A DNA stretch of 34,001 nt from Pseudoalteromonas denitrificans DSM 6059 (GCF_900112265.1 NZ_FOLO01000043.1:14794-48794); one strand, 5' to 3'; shown: positions 1 to 9,024, numbered from the stretch's first letter. Notes: a model not told the origin generated them from the sequence alone. Numbers and translations: made by a program.

Positions 1-77
1 CGGCGATTAGCGCAGTTTGGTAGCGCACTTGGTTTGGGTCCAAGGGGTCGCAGGTTCAAATCCTGCATCGCCGACCA
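1..77 (+). tRNA. tRNA-Pro (anticodon UGG)
   Basis: Complete cloverleaf with an encoded 3' CCA. The acceptor stem pairs CGGCGAT (1-7) with ATCGCCG (67-73). The anticodon stem pairs CTTGG (28-32) with CCAAG (40-44) around the loop TTTGGGT, placing anticodon TGG at 35-37. The T-arm carries GGTTCAAATCC. The unusual 5' C1 pairs with G73, as in bacterial tRNA-Pro. The gene begins at the first base of the window, so its promoter and any upstream tRNA partners are not visible. No clear terminator hairpin follows. Confidence 0.97.
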
Positions 78-267
78 TTTATTATATTTTTCACTTCATT
101 TAAAATCATCCTTATCATCAATTTTGTCATCAATTTATTAAAAGCGTTCATTTAATAAATAATTCAGTTTATCTATTTTTATTCTTTATTTTGACTTTAT
201 TACTTCGAAGTACGTATCAACCGATACATTTAAATGTCACTCTTAGTTAAAAAACTCTTGTGGCTAC

Positions 268-295
268 TCGACTATCTAAATTTTTACGCTATAAT
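268..295 (+). promoter_or_regulatory. Putative sigma70 promoter of tig
   Basis: A perfect -10 hexamer TATAAT lies at 290-295, with a -35-like TCGACT at 268-273 and a 16-bp spacer. Transcription would start near 302, giving a leader of about 100 nt before tig. The rest of the gene-free stretch 78-404 is AT-rich and holds this promoter and the tig leader hairpins; no further gene was seen in it. Confidence 0.6.
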
Positions 296-321
296 GCCGC
301 GACTAATATTAAATAAAAAAA

Positions 322-380
322 CGTCTACGGACGATCGAGCAGTAATTGTTACTGTTTGAAAGGAAGGCGTATTGAACGCC
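322..380 (+). promoter_or_regulatory. Three tandem hairpins in the tig 5' leader
   Basis: Three short perfect inverted repeats follow one another. CGTC-TACG-GACG (322-333) would form a UACG tetraloop. CAGTAA-TTG-TTACTG spans 340-354. GGCGT-ATTGA-ACGCC spans 366-380. The last ends 24 nt before the tig start codon, leaving the ribosome binding site GAGGT (about 395-399) unpaired. None has a U-tract, so they do not look like terminators. Role unknown: mRNA stability, translation control or processing are all possible. Confidence 0.5.
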
Positions 381-404
381 AAAATATATAGATTGAGGTA
401 AATC

Positions 405-1709
405 ATGCAAGTTTCTGTTGAGACGACTCAAGGCCTAGAGCGCCGTTTAACTATCACTGTTCCAGCTGAGAACATAGATACTGAAGTAAATAAACGCTTA
501 CAACAATTATCAAAAACTCAACGTATTGATGGTTTTCGTCCAGGTAAAGTACCAGCTTCTGTAATTAAAAAACGTTACGGCGCAGCAGTGCACCAAGAAG
601 TTGCAGGTGAACTTATGCAACGTCATTACATCGATGCTGTTGTTGCTGAAAAATTAAATCCTGCTGGCGCACCTACTTTTGCACCTAAAGCATTAGAATC
701 AGGTAAAGATTTAGAATTTGCTGCAACTTTAGAAGTTTATCCTGAAGTTGCACTAAAAGATTTAGAAACAATTAAAATTGAGAAGCCTGCAGTTAAAGTA
801 ACTGAGGGTGATCTTGATAATATGCTAGAAACGCTACGTAAACAGCATGCGACTTGGACTGAATCTGAAGAAGCTGCATCTGAAAGTGCACGTGTTACTA
901 TTGATTTTATCGGTAAAGTTGACGGTGAAGAGTTTGAAGGTGGTAAATCTGAAGATTTCCCTCTAGAACTTGGTCAAGGTCGTATGATCCCAGGTTTTGA
1001 AGATAATATCATAGGTAAAAAAGCGGGCGAAGAGTTAGTTGCCTCTGTAACTTTCCCTGAAGAATATCATGCAGAAAACCTTAAAGGTAAAGATGCTGAA
1101 TTTGCTATCACAGTTAAAAAAGTTGAAGTTCAAGAGTTACCAGAATTAAACGATGAATTTGCTGTTGTATTTGGTGTTGCTGAAGGTGGTGTTGACGCAC
1201 TTAAAGTTGAAGTTAAAAAGAACATGGCTCGCGAACTTGAGCAAGCTGTTAAAGCAAAAGTAAAAGAGCAAGTAATTGATGGTCTTTTATCAACTAACGA
1301 TGTTGACGTACCAAGTGCATTAGTTTCTCAAGAAGTTGAAACACTACGTCAGCAAGCAGCACAACGTTTTGGCGGCGACGCTAAGAACATGCCTGAACTT
1401 CCAGCTGAACTCTTCAAAGAGCAGGCTGAAAAACGTGTTAAAACTGGCCTGCTATTAGGCGAAGTGATCAAATCAAATGAAATTAAAGTTGATGATGCTA
1501 AAGTTGAAGAACTTATCGCAACTATGGCTTCAGCTTATGAAGATCCAACAGAAGTTGTTGAATACTACAAGTCTGATGAGAAAATGATGCAGCAAATGCG
1601 AAATGTTGCTATGGAAGAACAAGCAGTAGAAGCGCTTCTTTCTCAAGCTGAAATTTCAGATGTTGATACTGCTTTTGATGATATTATGAACCCACAAGCG
1701 GCTCAATAA
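405..1709 (+). CDS. tig: Trigger factor, ribosome-associated chaperone and peptidyl-prolyl isomerase
   Basis: Trigger factor docks at the ribosomal exit tunnel and shields nascent chains; it also has cis-trans prolyl isomerase activity. The 434-aa length is close to E. coli Tig (432 aa). The N-terminal ribosome-binding domain contains the signature GFRPGK at residues 43-48. An FKBP-type domain lies at about 160-245 (VTIDFIGKVDGEEF through ITVKKVE), followed by the helical C-terminal substrate-binding domain. The start is an ATG preceded by GAGGT. It is the first gene of the tig-clpP-clpX-lon-hupB-ppiD block, as in E. coli, and has its own promoter and structured leader. Identification is firm from sequence and synteny. 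Confidence 0.98.
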   Translation: MQVSVETTQGLERRLTITVPAENIDTEVNKRLQQLSKTQRIDGFRPGKVPASVIKKRYGAAVHQEVAGELMQRHYIDAVVAEKLNPAGAPTFAPKALESGKDLEFAATLEVYPEVALKDLETIKIEKPAVKVTEGDLDNMLETLRKQHATWTESEEAASESARVTIDFIGKVDGEEFEGGKSEDFPLELGQGRMIPGFEDNIIGKKAGEELVASVTFPEEYHAENLKGKDAEFAITVKKVEVQELPELNDEFAVVFGVAEGGVDALKVEVKKNMARELEQAVKAKVKEQVIDGLLSTNDVDVPSALVSQEVETLRQQAAQRFGGDAKNMPELPAELFKEQAEKRVKTGLLLGEVIKSNEIKVDDAKVEELIATMASAYEDPTEVVEYYKSDEKMMQQMRNVAMEEQAVEALLSQAEISDVDTAFDDIMNPQAAQ

Positions 1710-1756
1710 TATTTACCTTAGCATAAAGTCATTGACTTAAAACTCTGCTAAAGTTT

Positions 1757-1804
1757 AAATGGCTCGTGTATCGGTGTTATATCACTTGATACTCGGGCCA
1801 TTTT
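1757..1804 (+). terminator. Long imperfect hairpin between tig and clpP
   Basis: AAATGGC (1757-1763), CG and GTATC pair with GATAC (1788-1792), CG and GCCATTT (1797-1803), interrupted by two single-base mismatches, with a 15-nt loop. Only a short TTTTA tract follows, so termination may be partial and some tig transcripts could continue into clpP. It could also be an mRNA-stabilising end. Confidence 0.5.
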
Positions 1805-1860
1805 ACATTTAACCCTACAATTTTATCTTAATAAAAAAAGCGAATAAGGAAATTGATTTA

Positions 1861-2472
1861 ATGTTTAATAATATAACGGCTCCTTCAGACGCATTAGTTC
1901 CTATGGTTGTTGAGCAGACACCTAAGGGAGAGCGCTCATATGATATATATTCTCGATTACTAAAAGAGCGAGTTATATTTCTTACTGGTCAAGTTGAAGA
2001 TAATATGGCTGACTTAATTGTTGCTCAATTATTATTTTTAGAATCAGAAAACCCAGAAAAAGATATTTTCATTTATATCAATTCACCAGGTGGTTCAGTA
2101 ACTGCTGGTATGGCTATATATGATACGATGAAATTTATTAAACCAGATATCAGTACTTTATGTATTGGTCAAGCTGCGAGCATGGGGTCATTTTTGCTTT
2201 CAGGAGGCACTAAAGGAAAGCGTTTTTGTTTACCGAACGCACGTGTCATGATACATCAACCTTTAGGTGGTTTTCAGGGGCAGGCATCTGATTTTGCAAT
2301 TCATGCTCAAGAGATATTGTCTATTAAAGAGAAGTTAAATCGTTTACTTGCAGATCATACTGGACAAGAAATTGATGTGATTTCAAAAGATACTGACCGC
2401 GATAATTTTATGAATGCGGAGCAGGCGGTAGAATATGGCATAGTTGATGCTGTACTAACGCAACGAGACTAA
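1861..2472 (+). CDS. clpP: ATP-dependent Clp protease, proteolytic subunit ClpP
   Basis: Serine peptidase of family S14 that forms the tetradecameric chamber of the ClpXP and ClpAP proteases. The product has 203 aa against 207 in E. coli. The catalytic triad is visible: S107 in GQAASMGS, H132 in MIHQPLGG and D181 in DTDRDNF. All are offset by exactly four residues from the E. coli positions, so the shorter N-terminal propeptide accounts for the length difference. The ATG start has AAGGA ten bases upstream. clpX follows after about 100 bp, and the two products form one enzyme. An alternative -10-like TACAAT lies at 1816-1821, without a convincing -35. Confidence 0.98.
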   Translation: MFNNITAPSDALVPMVVEQTPKGERSYDIYSRLLKERVIFLTGQVEDNMADLIVAQLLFLESENPEKDIFIYINSPGGSVTAGMAIYDTMKFIKPDISTLCIGQAASMGSFLLSGGTKGKRFCLPNARVMIHQPLGGFQGQASDFAIHAQEILSIKEKLNRLLADHTGQEIDVISKDTDRDNFMNAEQAVEYGIVDAVLTQRD

Positions 2473-2574
2473 AACGTAATAAACGAAAACTTAATAAGTG
2501 TGCGAAGCTAAGCTTTTTTGACTAATATTTTAGTATAAAAACATTTAGGAACGCACTTTAGAAGAGGTAACTTA

Positions 2575-3858
2575 ATGTCCGACAATAATGACGGCGATAA
2601 GAATAGTAAACTTTTATACTGTTCCTTCTGTGGTAAAAGTCAGCATGAAGTTCGCAAACTAATAGCAGGACCATCTGTTTATGTTTGTGATGAGTGTGTA
2701 GAACTTTGTAACGATATTATCAGGGAAGAAGTCCAAGATATCGCACCTAAACATATAGCATCTGAAAAATTACCTGTGCCAAAAGAAATACGTGCGCACT
2801 TGGATGACTATGTTATTGGTCAAGAGCATGCTAAAAAAGTATTGTCAGTTGCTGTATATAATCACTATAAACGTTTAAAAAACCAGTCAACAACAGCTGC
2901 ATCTGTTGAGTTAGGTAAAAGTAATATATTACTTATTGGTCCTACAGGCAGCGGTAAAACACTTTTGGCTGAAACATTGGCTAAATTATTAGATGTGCCA
3001 TTTACTATGGCAGATGCGACAACCTTGACTGAAGCGGGTTATGTTGGTGAAGATGTTGAAAATATCATCCAGAAATTATTACAAAAATGTGATTACGATG
3101 TAGAAAAAGCGCAACGTGGTATCGTTTATGTAGATGAGATCGATAAAATATCTCGTAAATCAGATAACCCTTCGATTACCAGAGACGTTTCTGGTGAAGG
3201 TGTTCAACAGGCTTTACTTAAATTAATTGAAGGTACAGTTGCATCAGTCCCTCCACAAGGCGGCAGAAAACACCCCCAACAAGAGTTTTTGCAAGTTGAT
3301 ACTTCAAAAATCCTATTTATTTGTGGTGGTGCGTTTGCAGGCTTAGATAAAGTTGTTGAAGCGCGAGGTCACAAAAATACAGGTATAGGCTTTGGCGTTG
3401 ATGTAAAACCATCAGATTCGACAAAATCCTTAAGTGATAATTTAAAAGATGTACAACCTGAAGATTTAATTAAGTTTGGTCTAATTCCTGAATTTATTGG
3501 TCGTTTACCTGTTGTTGCGACATTAGGTGAACTAGATTTAGATGCCTTGATCCAAATTTTAAATGAACCTAAAAATGCTTTAACAAAGCAATACGGTGCA
3601 TTGTTTAATATGGAAGATGTTGAACTTGAATTCCGTGAAGATGCTTTAATTGCGATTGCTGAAAGAGCAATGGAAAGAAAGACTGGAGCGCGAGGTTTAC
3701 GTTCAATTGTTGAAGCTGTTTTACTTGATATCATGTATGAATTGCCTTCCATGGAAAATGTAAGCAAGGTTGTGATAGATGAAACTGTGATCAGTGGAGA
3801 ATCAGACCCTATTTTAATGTATGAAAATCCACCAACAGATAAAGCTGTTTCAGAATAG
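2575..3858 (+). CDS. clpX: ATP-dependent Clp protease, ATPase and unfoldase subunit ClpX
   Basis: AAA+ unfoldase that recognises tagged substrates such as ssrA-tagged proteins and threads them into ClpP. The N-terminal zinc-binding domain has four cysteines, C16, C19, C38 and C41. Walker A GPTGSGKT is at residues 122-129, the pore-1 loop GYVG at 155-158 and Walker B VDEID at 186-190. An IGFG motif, the ClpP-contact loop type, lies in the second half. The length is 427 aa (E. coli 424). The ATG start is preceded by GAGGT. It sits between clpP and lon, and a strong terminator follows the stop codon, separating it from lon. Confidence 0.98.
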   Translation: MSDNNDGDKNSKLLYCSFCGKSQHEVRKLIAGPSVYVCDECVELCNDIIREEVQDIAPKHIASEKLPVPKEIRAHLDDYVIGQEHAKKVLSVAVYNHYKRLKNQSTTAASVELGKSNILLIGPTGSGKTLLAETLAKLLDVPFTMADATTLTEAGYVGEDVENIIQKLLQKCDYDVEKAQRGIVYVDEIDKISRKSDNPSITRDVSGEGVQQALLKLIEGTVASVPPQGGRKHPQQEFLQVDTSKILFICGGAFAGLDKVVEARGHKNTGIGFGVDVKPSDSTKSLSDNLKDVQPEDLIKFGLIPEFIGRLPVVATLGELDLDALIQILNEPKNALTKQYGALFNMEDVELEFREDALIAIAERAMERKTGARGLRSIVEAVLLDIMYELPSMENVSKVVIDETVISGESDPILMYENPPTDKAVSE

Positions 3859-3897
3859 AATTTATCAAACATCGTTTTTTCAGTATATTAAATAATC

Positions 3898-3923
3898 AAA
3901 AAGGAACCATTCGGTTCCTTTTT
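3898..3923 (+). terminator. Intrinsic terminator after clpX
   Basis: AAAAAGGAACC (3898-3908), the loop ATTC, then GGTTCC and a T-tract ending at 3923. It is a perfect stem with a four-base loop and U-run, 40 bp after the clpX stop codon. Confidence 0.9.
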
Positions 3924-3933
3924 GCATAAAAGG

Positions 3934-3962
3934 ATTGATCTTTACTTTAGTTATCCCCATAT
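3934..3962 (+). promoter_or_regulatory. Putative sigma32 (heat-shock) promoter of lon
   Basis: The -10 element CCCCATAT (3955-3962) matches the sigma32 consensus CCCCATNT. A -35-like ATTGATC (3934-3940) shares the TTGA core of CTTGAAA, with a 14-bp spacer. It lies about 95 bp upstream of the lon start and downstream of the clpX terminator. E. coli lon is known to be driven by sigma32, so position and sequence agree. Confidence 0.65.
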
Positions 3963-4057
3963 TCAATTCATGCCCTTATTTTTATAATACCAATCTCAAT
4001 AATTATGAATAAAAATAATTAATTTTTGTGATTGCTATCAGCCTCAAGAGAATAATA

Positions 4058-6409
4058 ATGACGCTTGAACGAACTGATTGTGTTGAAATTCCAGTACTAG
4101 CCCTGAGAGATGTGGTTGTTTATCCGCATATGGTGATCCCATTATTTGTTGGCCGTGAAAAGTCAATAAAATGCTTAGAAGCGGCAATGGAAAATGATAA
4201 ACAAATCTTTTTAGTTGCTCAAAAAGATGCAACCATTGATGAACCCGAAGTAGAAGATGTGTATGAGGTTGGAACAATTGCAACTATTTTGCAATTACTT
4301 AAGTTACCTGATGGCACAGTCAAAGTTTTAGTTGAAGGTACTCAGCGCGCTAAAATAACTGAGTTCACGCAAACTGATGAGTTTTTTATTGCTCAGTCGC
4401 AATATATCGTTTCTAAAGATATAGATGAACAAGAACAAGATGTATTTTTACGCAGTGCTGTTAGCCAGTTTGAAGGCTATGTAAAGCTGAACAAAAAAAT
4501 ACCACCAGAAGTTTTGACATCGGTATCTGGTATAGATGAAGCTGCTCGTCTAGCTGATACTATGGCTGCGCATATGCCACTGAAAGTTGCCGAAAAACAA
4601 AAGGTACTTGAACTTGCTTGCGTTACCGAACGTTTAGAATTTTTAATGGCTCAAATGGAAGGAGAAATAGACCTTCTTCAAGTTGAGAAAAAGATTCGTT
4701 CACGTGTTAAAAAGCAAATGGAAAAAAGTCAGCGTGAATATTATTTGAATGAGCAAATGAAAGCCATTCAAAAAGAATTAGGTGAATTAGATGATGCGCC
4801 AGATGAATTTGAAGCATTAGCTAAAAAGATTGAAGAAGCGCAAATGCCAACAGAGGCTACAGACAAAACAAAAGCTGAATTAAATAAGCTTAAAATGATG
4901 TCGCCTATGTCAGCTGAAGCGACTGTTGTTCGATCATATATTGATTGGATGATAGGTGTGCCTTGGAAAAAGCGTTCAAAAGTTAAAAAAGACTTAGCAA
5001 AAGCACAAGAAATTCTGGATTCTGACCATCATGGTTTGGAAAAAGTAAAAGAACGTATTATGGAATACCTTGCTGTTCAACAGCGTACAAATAAACTTAA
5101 AGGTCCGATTTTATGCTTAGTTGGACCGCCAGGTGTAGGTAAAACATCATTAGGTCAGTCTATTGCACGCTCAACAGGCCGACAATATGTTCGTATGGCT
5201 TTAGGTGGAGTTAGAGATGAAGCTGAAATTCGTGGGCATAGGCGTACATATATAGGTTCTATGCCAGGTAAGATCATTCAAAAAATGTCAAAAGTTGGTG
5301 TGAAAAACCCCCTTTTTCTTTTAGATGAAATTGATAAAATGTCATCTGATATGCGAGGTGATCCATCATCAGCATTACTTGAAGTTTTAGATCCAGAGCA
5401 AAACACCAGCTTTAACGATCATTACCTTGAAGTGGATTATGATTTATCGGATGTCATGTTTGTAGCAACATCCAACAGTTTTAATATTCCTGGCCCATTA
5501 TTAGACCGTATGGAAGTTATTCGTTTATCAGGTTATACCGAGGACGAAAAGCTAAACATTGCAACTAAACATCTTTTAGTTAAACAAATTAAGCGTAATG
5601 GCTTAAAAGAAAGCGAAATAGAAATAGAAGATAGTGCCATCATAGGTATTATTCGTTATTACACCCGTGAAGCCGGTGTGCGTAATTTAGAACGTGAGAT
5701 TTCAAAATTATGTCGAAAAGCTGTAAAAGAAATTTTACTGAATAAAAAAGTTAAAAAAGTGATTATTAACCAAGACAATTTAGAGACCTACTTAGGTGTT
5801 CAACGTCATGATTATGGTAAGGCTGAAGGTGACGATAGAATTGGTCAAGTAACAGGATTAGCCTGGACTGAAGTTGGTGGTGATTTATTAACGATTGAAT
5901 GTGCGGCAGTACCAGGTAAAGGTAAATTGACACATACGGGATCTCTTGGCGATGTCATGCAAGAATCAATTCAAGCAGCGATGACTGTTGTACGTAGCCG
6001 TAGTGAAAAGTTACGTATTAATGAAGATTTTTATATCAAACGTGATATCCATGTTCATGTGCCAGAAGGTGCGACTCCTAAAGATGGACCTAGTGCAGGT
6101 GCTGCTATGGTATGTGCTTTAGTGTCTAGTTTAACTGGTAATCCAGTTCGCTCTGATGTTGCTATGACAGGAGAAATCACTTTACGTGGTGAAGTTCTTC
6201 CTATTGGTGGTTTAAAAGAAAAACTTTTAGCGGCACATCGAGGTGGTATTAAGACCGTTATTATCCCACACGACAATGAAAGAGACTTAAAAGAGATCCC
6301 TCAGAATGTATTGGAAGGCTTATCTATTCACCCTGTTAAGTGGATCGATGAGGTCTTAGAGTTGACTTTGTTACACCCAATTGAGAGTTTTTCAGTCGGT
6401 TCTAAGTGA
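4058..6409 (+). CDS. lon: Lon protease, ATP-dependent serine protease
   Basis: Cytoplasmic AAA+ protease that degrades misfolded and short-lived regulatory proteins. From the ATG at 4058 the product is 783 aa and aligns without offset to E. coli Lon (784 aa): Walker A GPPGVGKT at 356-363, and the catalytic dyad S679 (DGPSAG) and K722 (GGLKEK), at the same numbers as in E. coli. The Lon substrate-binding (LAN) domain occupies roughly residues 9-200, followed by a coiled-coil linker, the AAA+ core and the protease domain. A GTG ten codons upstream (4028) is in frame, but the ATG has AAGAG seven bases before it and matches the family N-terminus, so it is preferred. The gene has its own heat-shock-like promoter. 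Confidence 0.98.
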   Translation: MTLERTDCVEIPVLALRDVVVYPHMVIPLFVGREKSIKCLEAAMENDKQIFLVAQKDATIDEPEVEDVYEVGTIATILQLLKLPDGTVKVLVEGTQRAKITEFTQTDEFFIAQSQYIVSKDIDEQEQDVFLRSAVSQFEGYVKLNKKIPPEVLTSVSGIDEAARLADTMAAHMPLKVAEKQKVLELACVTERLEFLMAQMEGEIDLLQVEKKIRSRVKKQMEKSQREYYLNEQMKAIQKELGELDDAPDEFEALAKKIEEAQMPTEATDKTKAELNKLKMMSPMSAEATVVRSYIDWMIGVPWKKRSKVKKDLAKAQEILDSDHHGLEKVKERIMEYLAVQQRTNKLKGPILCLVGPPGVGKTSLGQSIARSTGRQYVRMALGGVRDEAEIRGHRRTYIGSMPGKIIQKMSKVGVKNPLFLLDEIDKMSSDMRGDPSSALLEVLDPEQNTSFNDHYLEVDYDLSDVMFVATSNSFNIPGPLLDRMEVIRLSGYTEDEKLNIATKHLLVKQIKRNGLKESEIEIEDSAIIGIIRYYTREAGVRNLEREISKLCRKAVKEILLNKKVKKVIINQDNLETYLGVQRHDYGKAEGDDRIGQVTGLAWTEVGGDLLTIECAAVPGKGKLTHTGSLGDVMQESIQAAMTVVRSRSEKLRINEDFYIKRDIHVHVPEGATPKDGPSAGAAMVCALVSSLTGNPVRSDVAMTGEITLRGEVLPIGGLKEKLLAAHRGGIKTVIIPHDNERDLKEIPQNVLEGLSIHPVKWIDEVLELTLLHPIESFSVGSK

Positions 6410-6606
6410 AAATCATTAAAAATGTTAAAAAAATTGAAAAAAGTGCTGTAAAGGGCTTTTCAAATTAAAAAGGTATGCTAAGTTAGGCTCTGGTTTTTAA
6501 GCGCAGCCCTTGTTCTATAAGGAGCCAGGCTAGCTTGCATCAAAATTAACAAGGTAAGCGATATTAAATTTTCGCTGATAATAAAAAAATATAAGGGGAT
6601 GATGTT

Positions 6607-6882
6607 GTGAATAAATCTCAATTAATCGATCAAATAGCGTCAAAAGCTGACATTTCTAAAGCTGCGGCTGGACGAGCACTAGACTCTTTCATTAATTCTG
6701 TAACAGGTGCACTACAAGAAGGTGATTCTGTTGCACTCGTTGGCTTTGGTACTTTTTCTGTTCGTGAACGTGCTGCACGTACTGGTCGTAATCCACAAAC
6801 TGGTGCTGCAATTGAAATCGCAGCAGCGAACATACCTGCATTTAAGGCTGGTAAATCACTTAAAGATGCAGTGAATTCATAA
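6607..6882 (+). CDS. hupB: DNA-binding protein HU-beta
   Basis: Small histone-like nucleoid protein that bends DNA as a dimer. The 91 aa align along their full length with E. coli HupB (90 aa), including GFGTFSVRERAARTGRNPQT, the beta-ribbon arm that intercalates proline into the minor groove. The start is a GTG with a strong site AAGGGGA seven bases upstream; two nearby ATGs (6599 and 6602) are out of frame. The 197-bp spacer after lon holds a weak imperfect hairpin (about 6439-6462) and no clear promoter. A strong terminator follows hupB. The position between lon and ppiD is conserved with E. coli. Confidence 0.97.
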   Translation: MNKSQLIDQIASKADISKAAAGRALDSFINSVTGALQEGDSVALVGFGTFSVRERAARTGRNPQTGAAIEIAAANIPAFKAGKSLKDAVNS

Positions 6883-6937
6883 GTCATATTAATTGACCGA
6901 AGTTAAAATAGATGATTACTTTGTTTATAGCTTCAAC

Positions 6938-6971
6938 AAAAAAAGCGCATCTGGTAAGATGCGCTTTTTTT
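6938..6971 (+). terminator. Strong intrinsic terminator after hupB
   Basis: A perfect 15-bp inverted repeat with core AGCGCATCT (to 6952), loop GGTA and AGATGCGCT, flanked by A7 and T7 runs. The symmetric A/T flanks would allow it to work in both directions. Confidence 0.95.
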
Positions 6972-7072
6972 ACATAAAACTTTCAAGTTGAATTACCAAT
7001 CGGTTTCCACGACATATGATTTGACTGATGCTGATTTGTAATTTTACTTGGTACATAAAGAGATAAAATAAA

Positions 7073-8977
7073 ATGTTAGAAAGAATTAGAGAAGGATCCC
7101 AAGGCGTAGTAGCCAAAATAGTCCTTGGTTTAGTAATGTTATCATTTGCCCTTGCAGGTATTGGTAGCTATTTAGGTCAACCCGCAGATCAATCAGTTGC
7201 TGTTGTGAATGGAAAAAAAATTAGCCAAGTAACATTTTCTCGCGCTTATGAAAATGAACGTAGCAGGTTGGAGCGCCAAATGGGTGAGTATTTTACACAA
7301 ATTTCATCTGATCCAACTTATATGGCACGTGTTCGCGAAAATGTTATTGAGCGTTTAGTACAACAAGAGTTACAAACGCAACTAGCGCATGAATTAGGAT
7401 TACGCGTAAGTGATAAAGCACTTAAAGATGAAATTAGAGGTCTGCCTTATTTCCAAGTAGCTGGTCAGTTTAATAATGACCGTTACATACAAGTGATCAG
7501 ACAAATGAATTTCCAACCTGATGCATTTCGTGACTATTTAAGAACAGAAATGACACGCAGTCAGCTCGTTGCTGCTGTAGCGGGAACTGATTTTGCGCTC
7601 ACAGGTGAAGTTGCATCAGCAACACAGCTAGAAGCACAATTACGAGATATTGAGTATCTATTGATCTCTGCAGATAAAGTGAAAGCAGGTATTGAAGTAT
7701 CTGAATCTGAAATTTCAGATTATTATACTCTTAATCAAGCACAATTCATGTCTCAAGAACAAGTATCAGTTGAGTATGTAGAGCTAACGTCAGATACGAT
7801 AAAATTAGAAAAAGAAATTTCAGAGCAAGATATTGCCGCTGCTTATGAAGAAAATAAAGCACAATATATTGAACCTGAAAAGCGTCGTGTCGCGCATATA
7901 TTGATAGATAATAGTGAAGATGATACTGCTGCTAAAATTAAAGCTGAAGCAGTATTAGCAAAATTAAATGCAGGAGAAGGCTTTGAGCTACTCGCAAAAA
8001 CAGAATCTGATGATATTGTTAGTGGTGAAGTTGGCGGTGATTTAGATTGGATTGACCGTGATATGATGGATCCTGCTTTTGAAGATGCTGCTTTCGCGCT
8101 TACAGCCAAAGGCGATATATCAGAAGTTGTAAAATCTGAGTTTGGTTACCATATTATTAAACTAACTGATTTATTAGCTGAGCAAGTAAAAACAATTGAA
8201 CAAGTTAAGGATGAACTAAAAGCTAACTTAGAGAAAGATGCAAAGTCTGAATTATTTTATGGCATGCAAACAGAGCTTGCGGAACTTGCATTTGAAGTTG
8301 CTGACTCTCTTGAAGATGCTGCAGGTGCAACTAATCAAGAAGTTAAAACAACTGCGTTATTTAATCGTTATAACGCGCCTGTATCAGTGAATAATCCTGC
8401 TGTTGTTAAAGCTGCGTTTTCAGCCGAACTGATTGAAGATGGTGTAAACTCTGAAGTAATTGAGTTAGGTGATGAGCATGTTATTGTTGTTCGCATTAAA
8501 GAGCACAAACCTGCAGCAACTAAACCTATTTCGGATGTATCTGAGCAAATAAAAACAAGGTTAGTGAGTGAAAAAGCCGCAGAGTTAACAAAAGAAAAAT
8601 CAGATGCACTTTATGCTAAAGTACAAACTGGCATTTCGCTAAACGATATCGCCAAAGAAGAAGAAATTGAACTTAAGCAAGTTGCAGGGCTCAAGCGTGA
8701 TGATCGTACTGTGTCAACTCAAATAGTGCAAAATATATTTAAATTAGCGCATCCAAAAAGTGATGCTGTTACAGACTTAGTATCATTAAATAATGGTGAT
8801 GTTGCAATTGTTGCACTTACTAAAGTAACAACAGCAGAGCCTGTACCGGTTGAGGCTCAAGTTAAACAAAGTTTTGCAACACAACAAATTAATAAAAATT
8901 ACCTGGTTTTTGTTAATGCATTAAAAGCGGATGCTGAAGTTGTATCTGCAAAAGTTGCAGTATCAGAACAGAATTAA
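7073..8977 (+). CDS. ppiD: Periplasmic folding chaperone PpiD (SurA-like, parvulin domain)
   Basis: Inner-membrane-anchored periplasmic chaperone near the Sec translocon, helping exported proteins to fold. The N-terminus is a cytoplasmic tip plus one membrane span (about residues 14-33, VVAKIVLGLVMLSFALAGIG). A SurA-N-like helical region follows, then a PpiC/parvulin domain at about 267-363 (EPEKRRVAHILI to GYHIIKLTD), then a helical C-terminus. The 634 aa compare with 623 in E. coli. In E. coli the parvulin domain is reported to have little or no isomerase activity; whether it is active here cannot be told. It closes the chaperone/protease block and is followed by its own terminator. Confidence 0.96.
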   Translation: MLERIREGSQGVVAKIVLGLVMLSFALAGIGSYLGQPADQSVAVVNGKKISQVTFSRAYENERSRLERQMGEYFTQISSDPTYMARVRENVIERLVQQELQTQLAHELGLRVSDKALKDEIRGLPYFQVAGQFNNDRYIQVIRQMNFQPDAFRDYLRTEMTRSQLVAAVAGTDFALTGEVASATQLEAQLRDIEYLLISADKVKAGIEVSESEISDYYTLNQAQFMSQEQVSVEYVELTSDTIKLEKEISEQDIAAAYEENKAQYIEPEKRRVAHILIDNSEDDTAAKIKAEAVLAKLNAGEGFELLAKTESDDIVSGEVGGDLDWIDRDMMDPAFEDAAFALTAKGDISEVVKSEFGYHIIKLTDLLAEQVKTIEQVKDELKANLEKDAKSELFYGMQTELAELAFEVADSLEDAAGATNQEVKTTALFNRYNAPVSVNNPAVVKAAFSAELIEDGVNSEVIELGDEHVIVVRIKEHKPAATKPISDVSEQIKTRLVSEKAAELTKEKSDALYAKVQTGISLNDIAKEEEIELKQVAGLKRDDRTVSTQIVQNIFKLAHPKSDAVTDLVSLNNGDVAIVALTKVTTAEPVPVEAQVKQSFATQQINKNYLVFVNALKADAEVVSAKVAVSEQN

Positions 8978-8999
8978 TCACTAAATGATTAACGAGTTT

Positions 9000-9024
9000 A
9001 AAAGGCGCTTAATGCGCCTTTTTT
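9000..9024 (+). terminator. Intrinsic terminator after ppiD
   Basis: AAAAGGCGC (9000-9008), loop TTAAT, GCGCCTTTTTT. It lies 22 bp after the ppiD stop codon. The 226 bp from here to 9250 hold no recognisable gene; an A/T-only inverted repeat at 9232-9249 lies just past the stop codon of the next minus-strand gene. Confidence 0.92.

Noticed and set aside
3369..3872. 167-codon open frame on the minus strand overlapping clpX
   Set aside because: Antisense shadow of a well-conserved gene; the translation has low-complexity Ser-rich sequence and no family signature.
3982..4004. ATAATACCAATCTCAATAAT resembling a dispersed repeat of marine gammaproteobacteria
   Set aside because: Only one convincing copy in this window, and the resemblance is from memory, so no repeat can be claimed.
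4028..4057. Upstream GTG start for lon adding ten residues
   Set aside because: No ribosome binding site, and the N-terminus would extend beyond the family; the ATG at 4058 aligns exactly with E. coli Lon.
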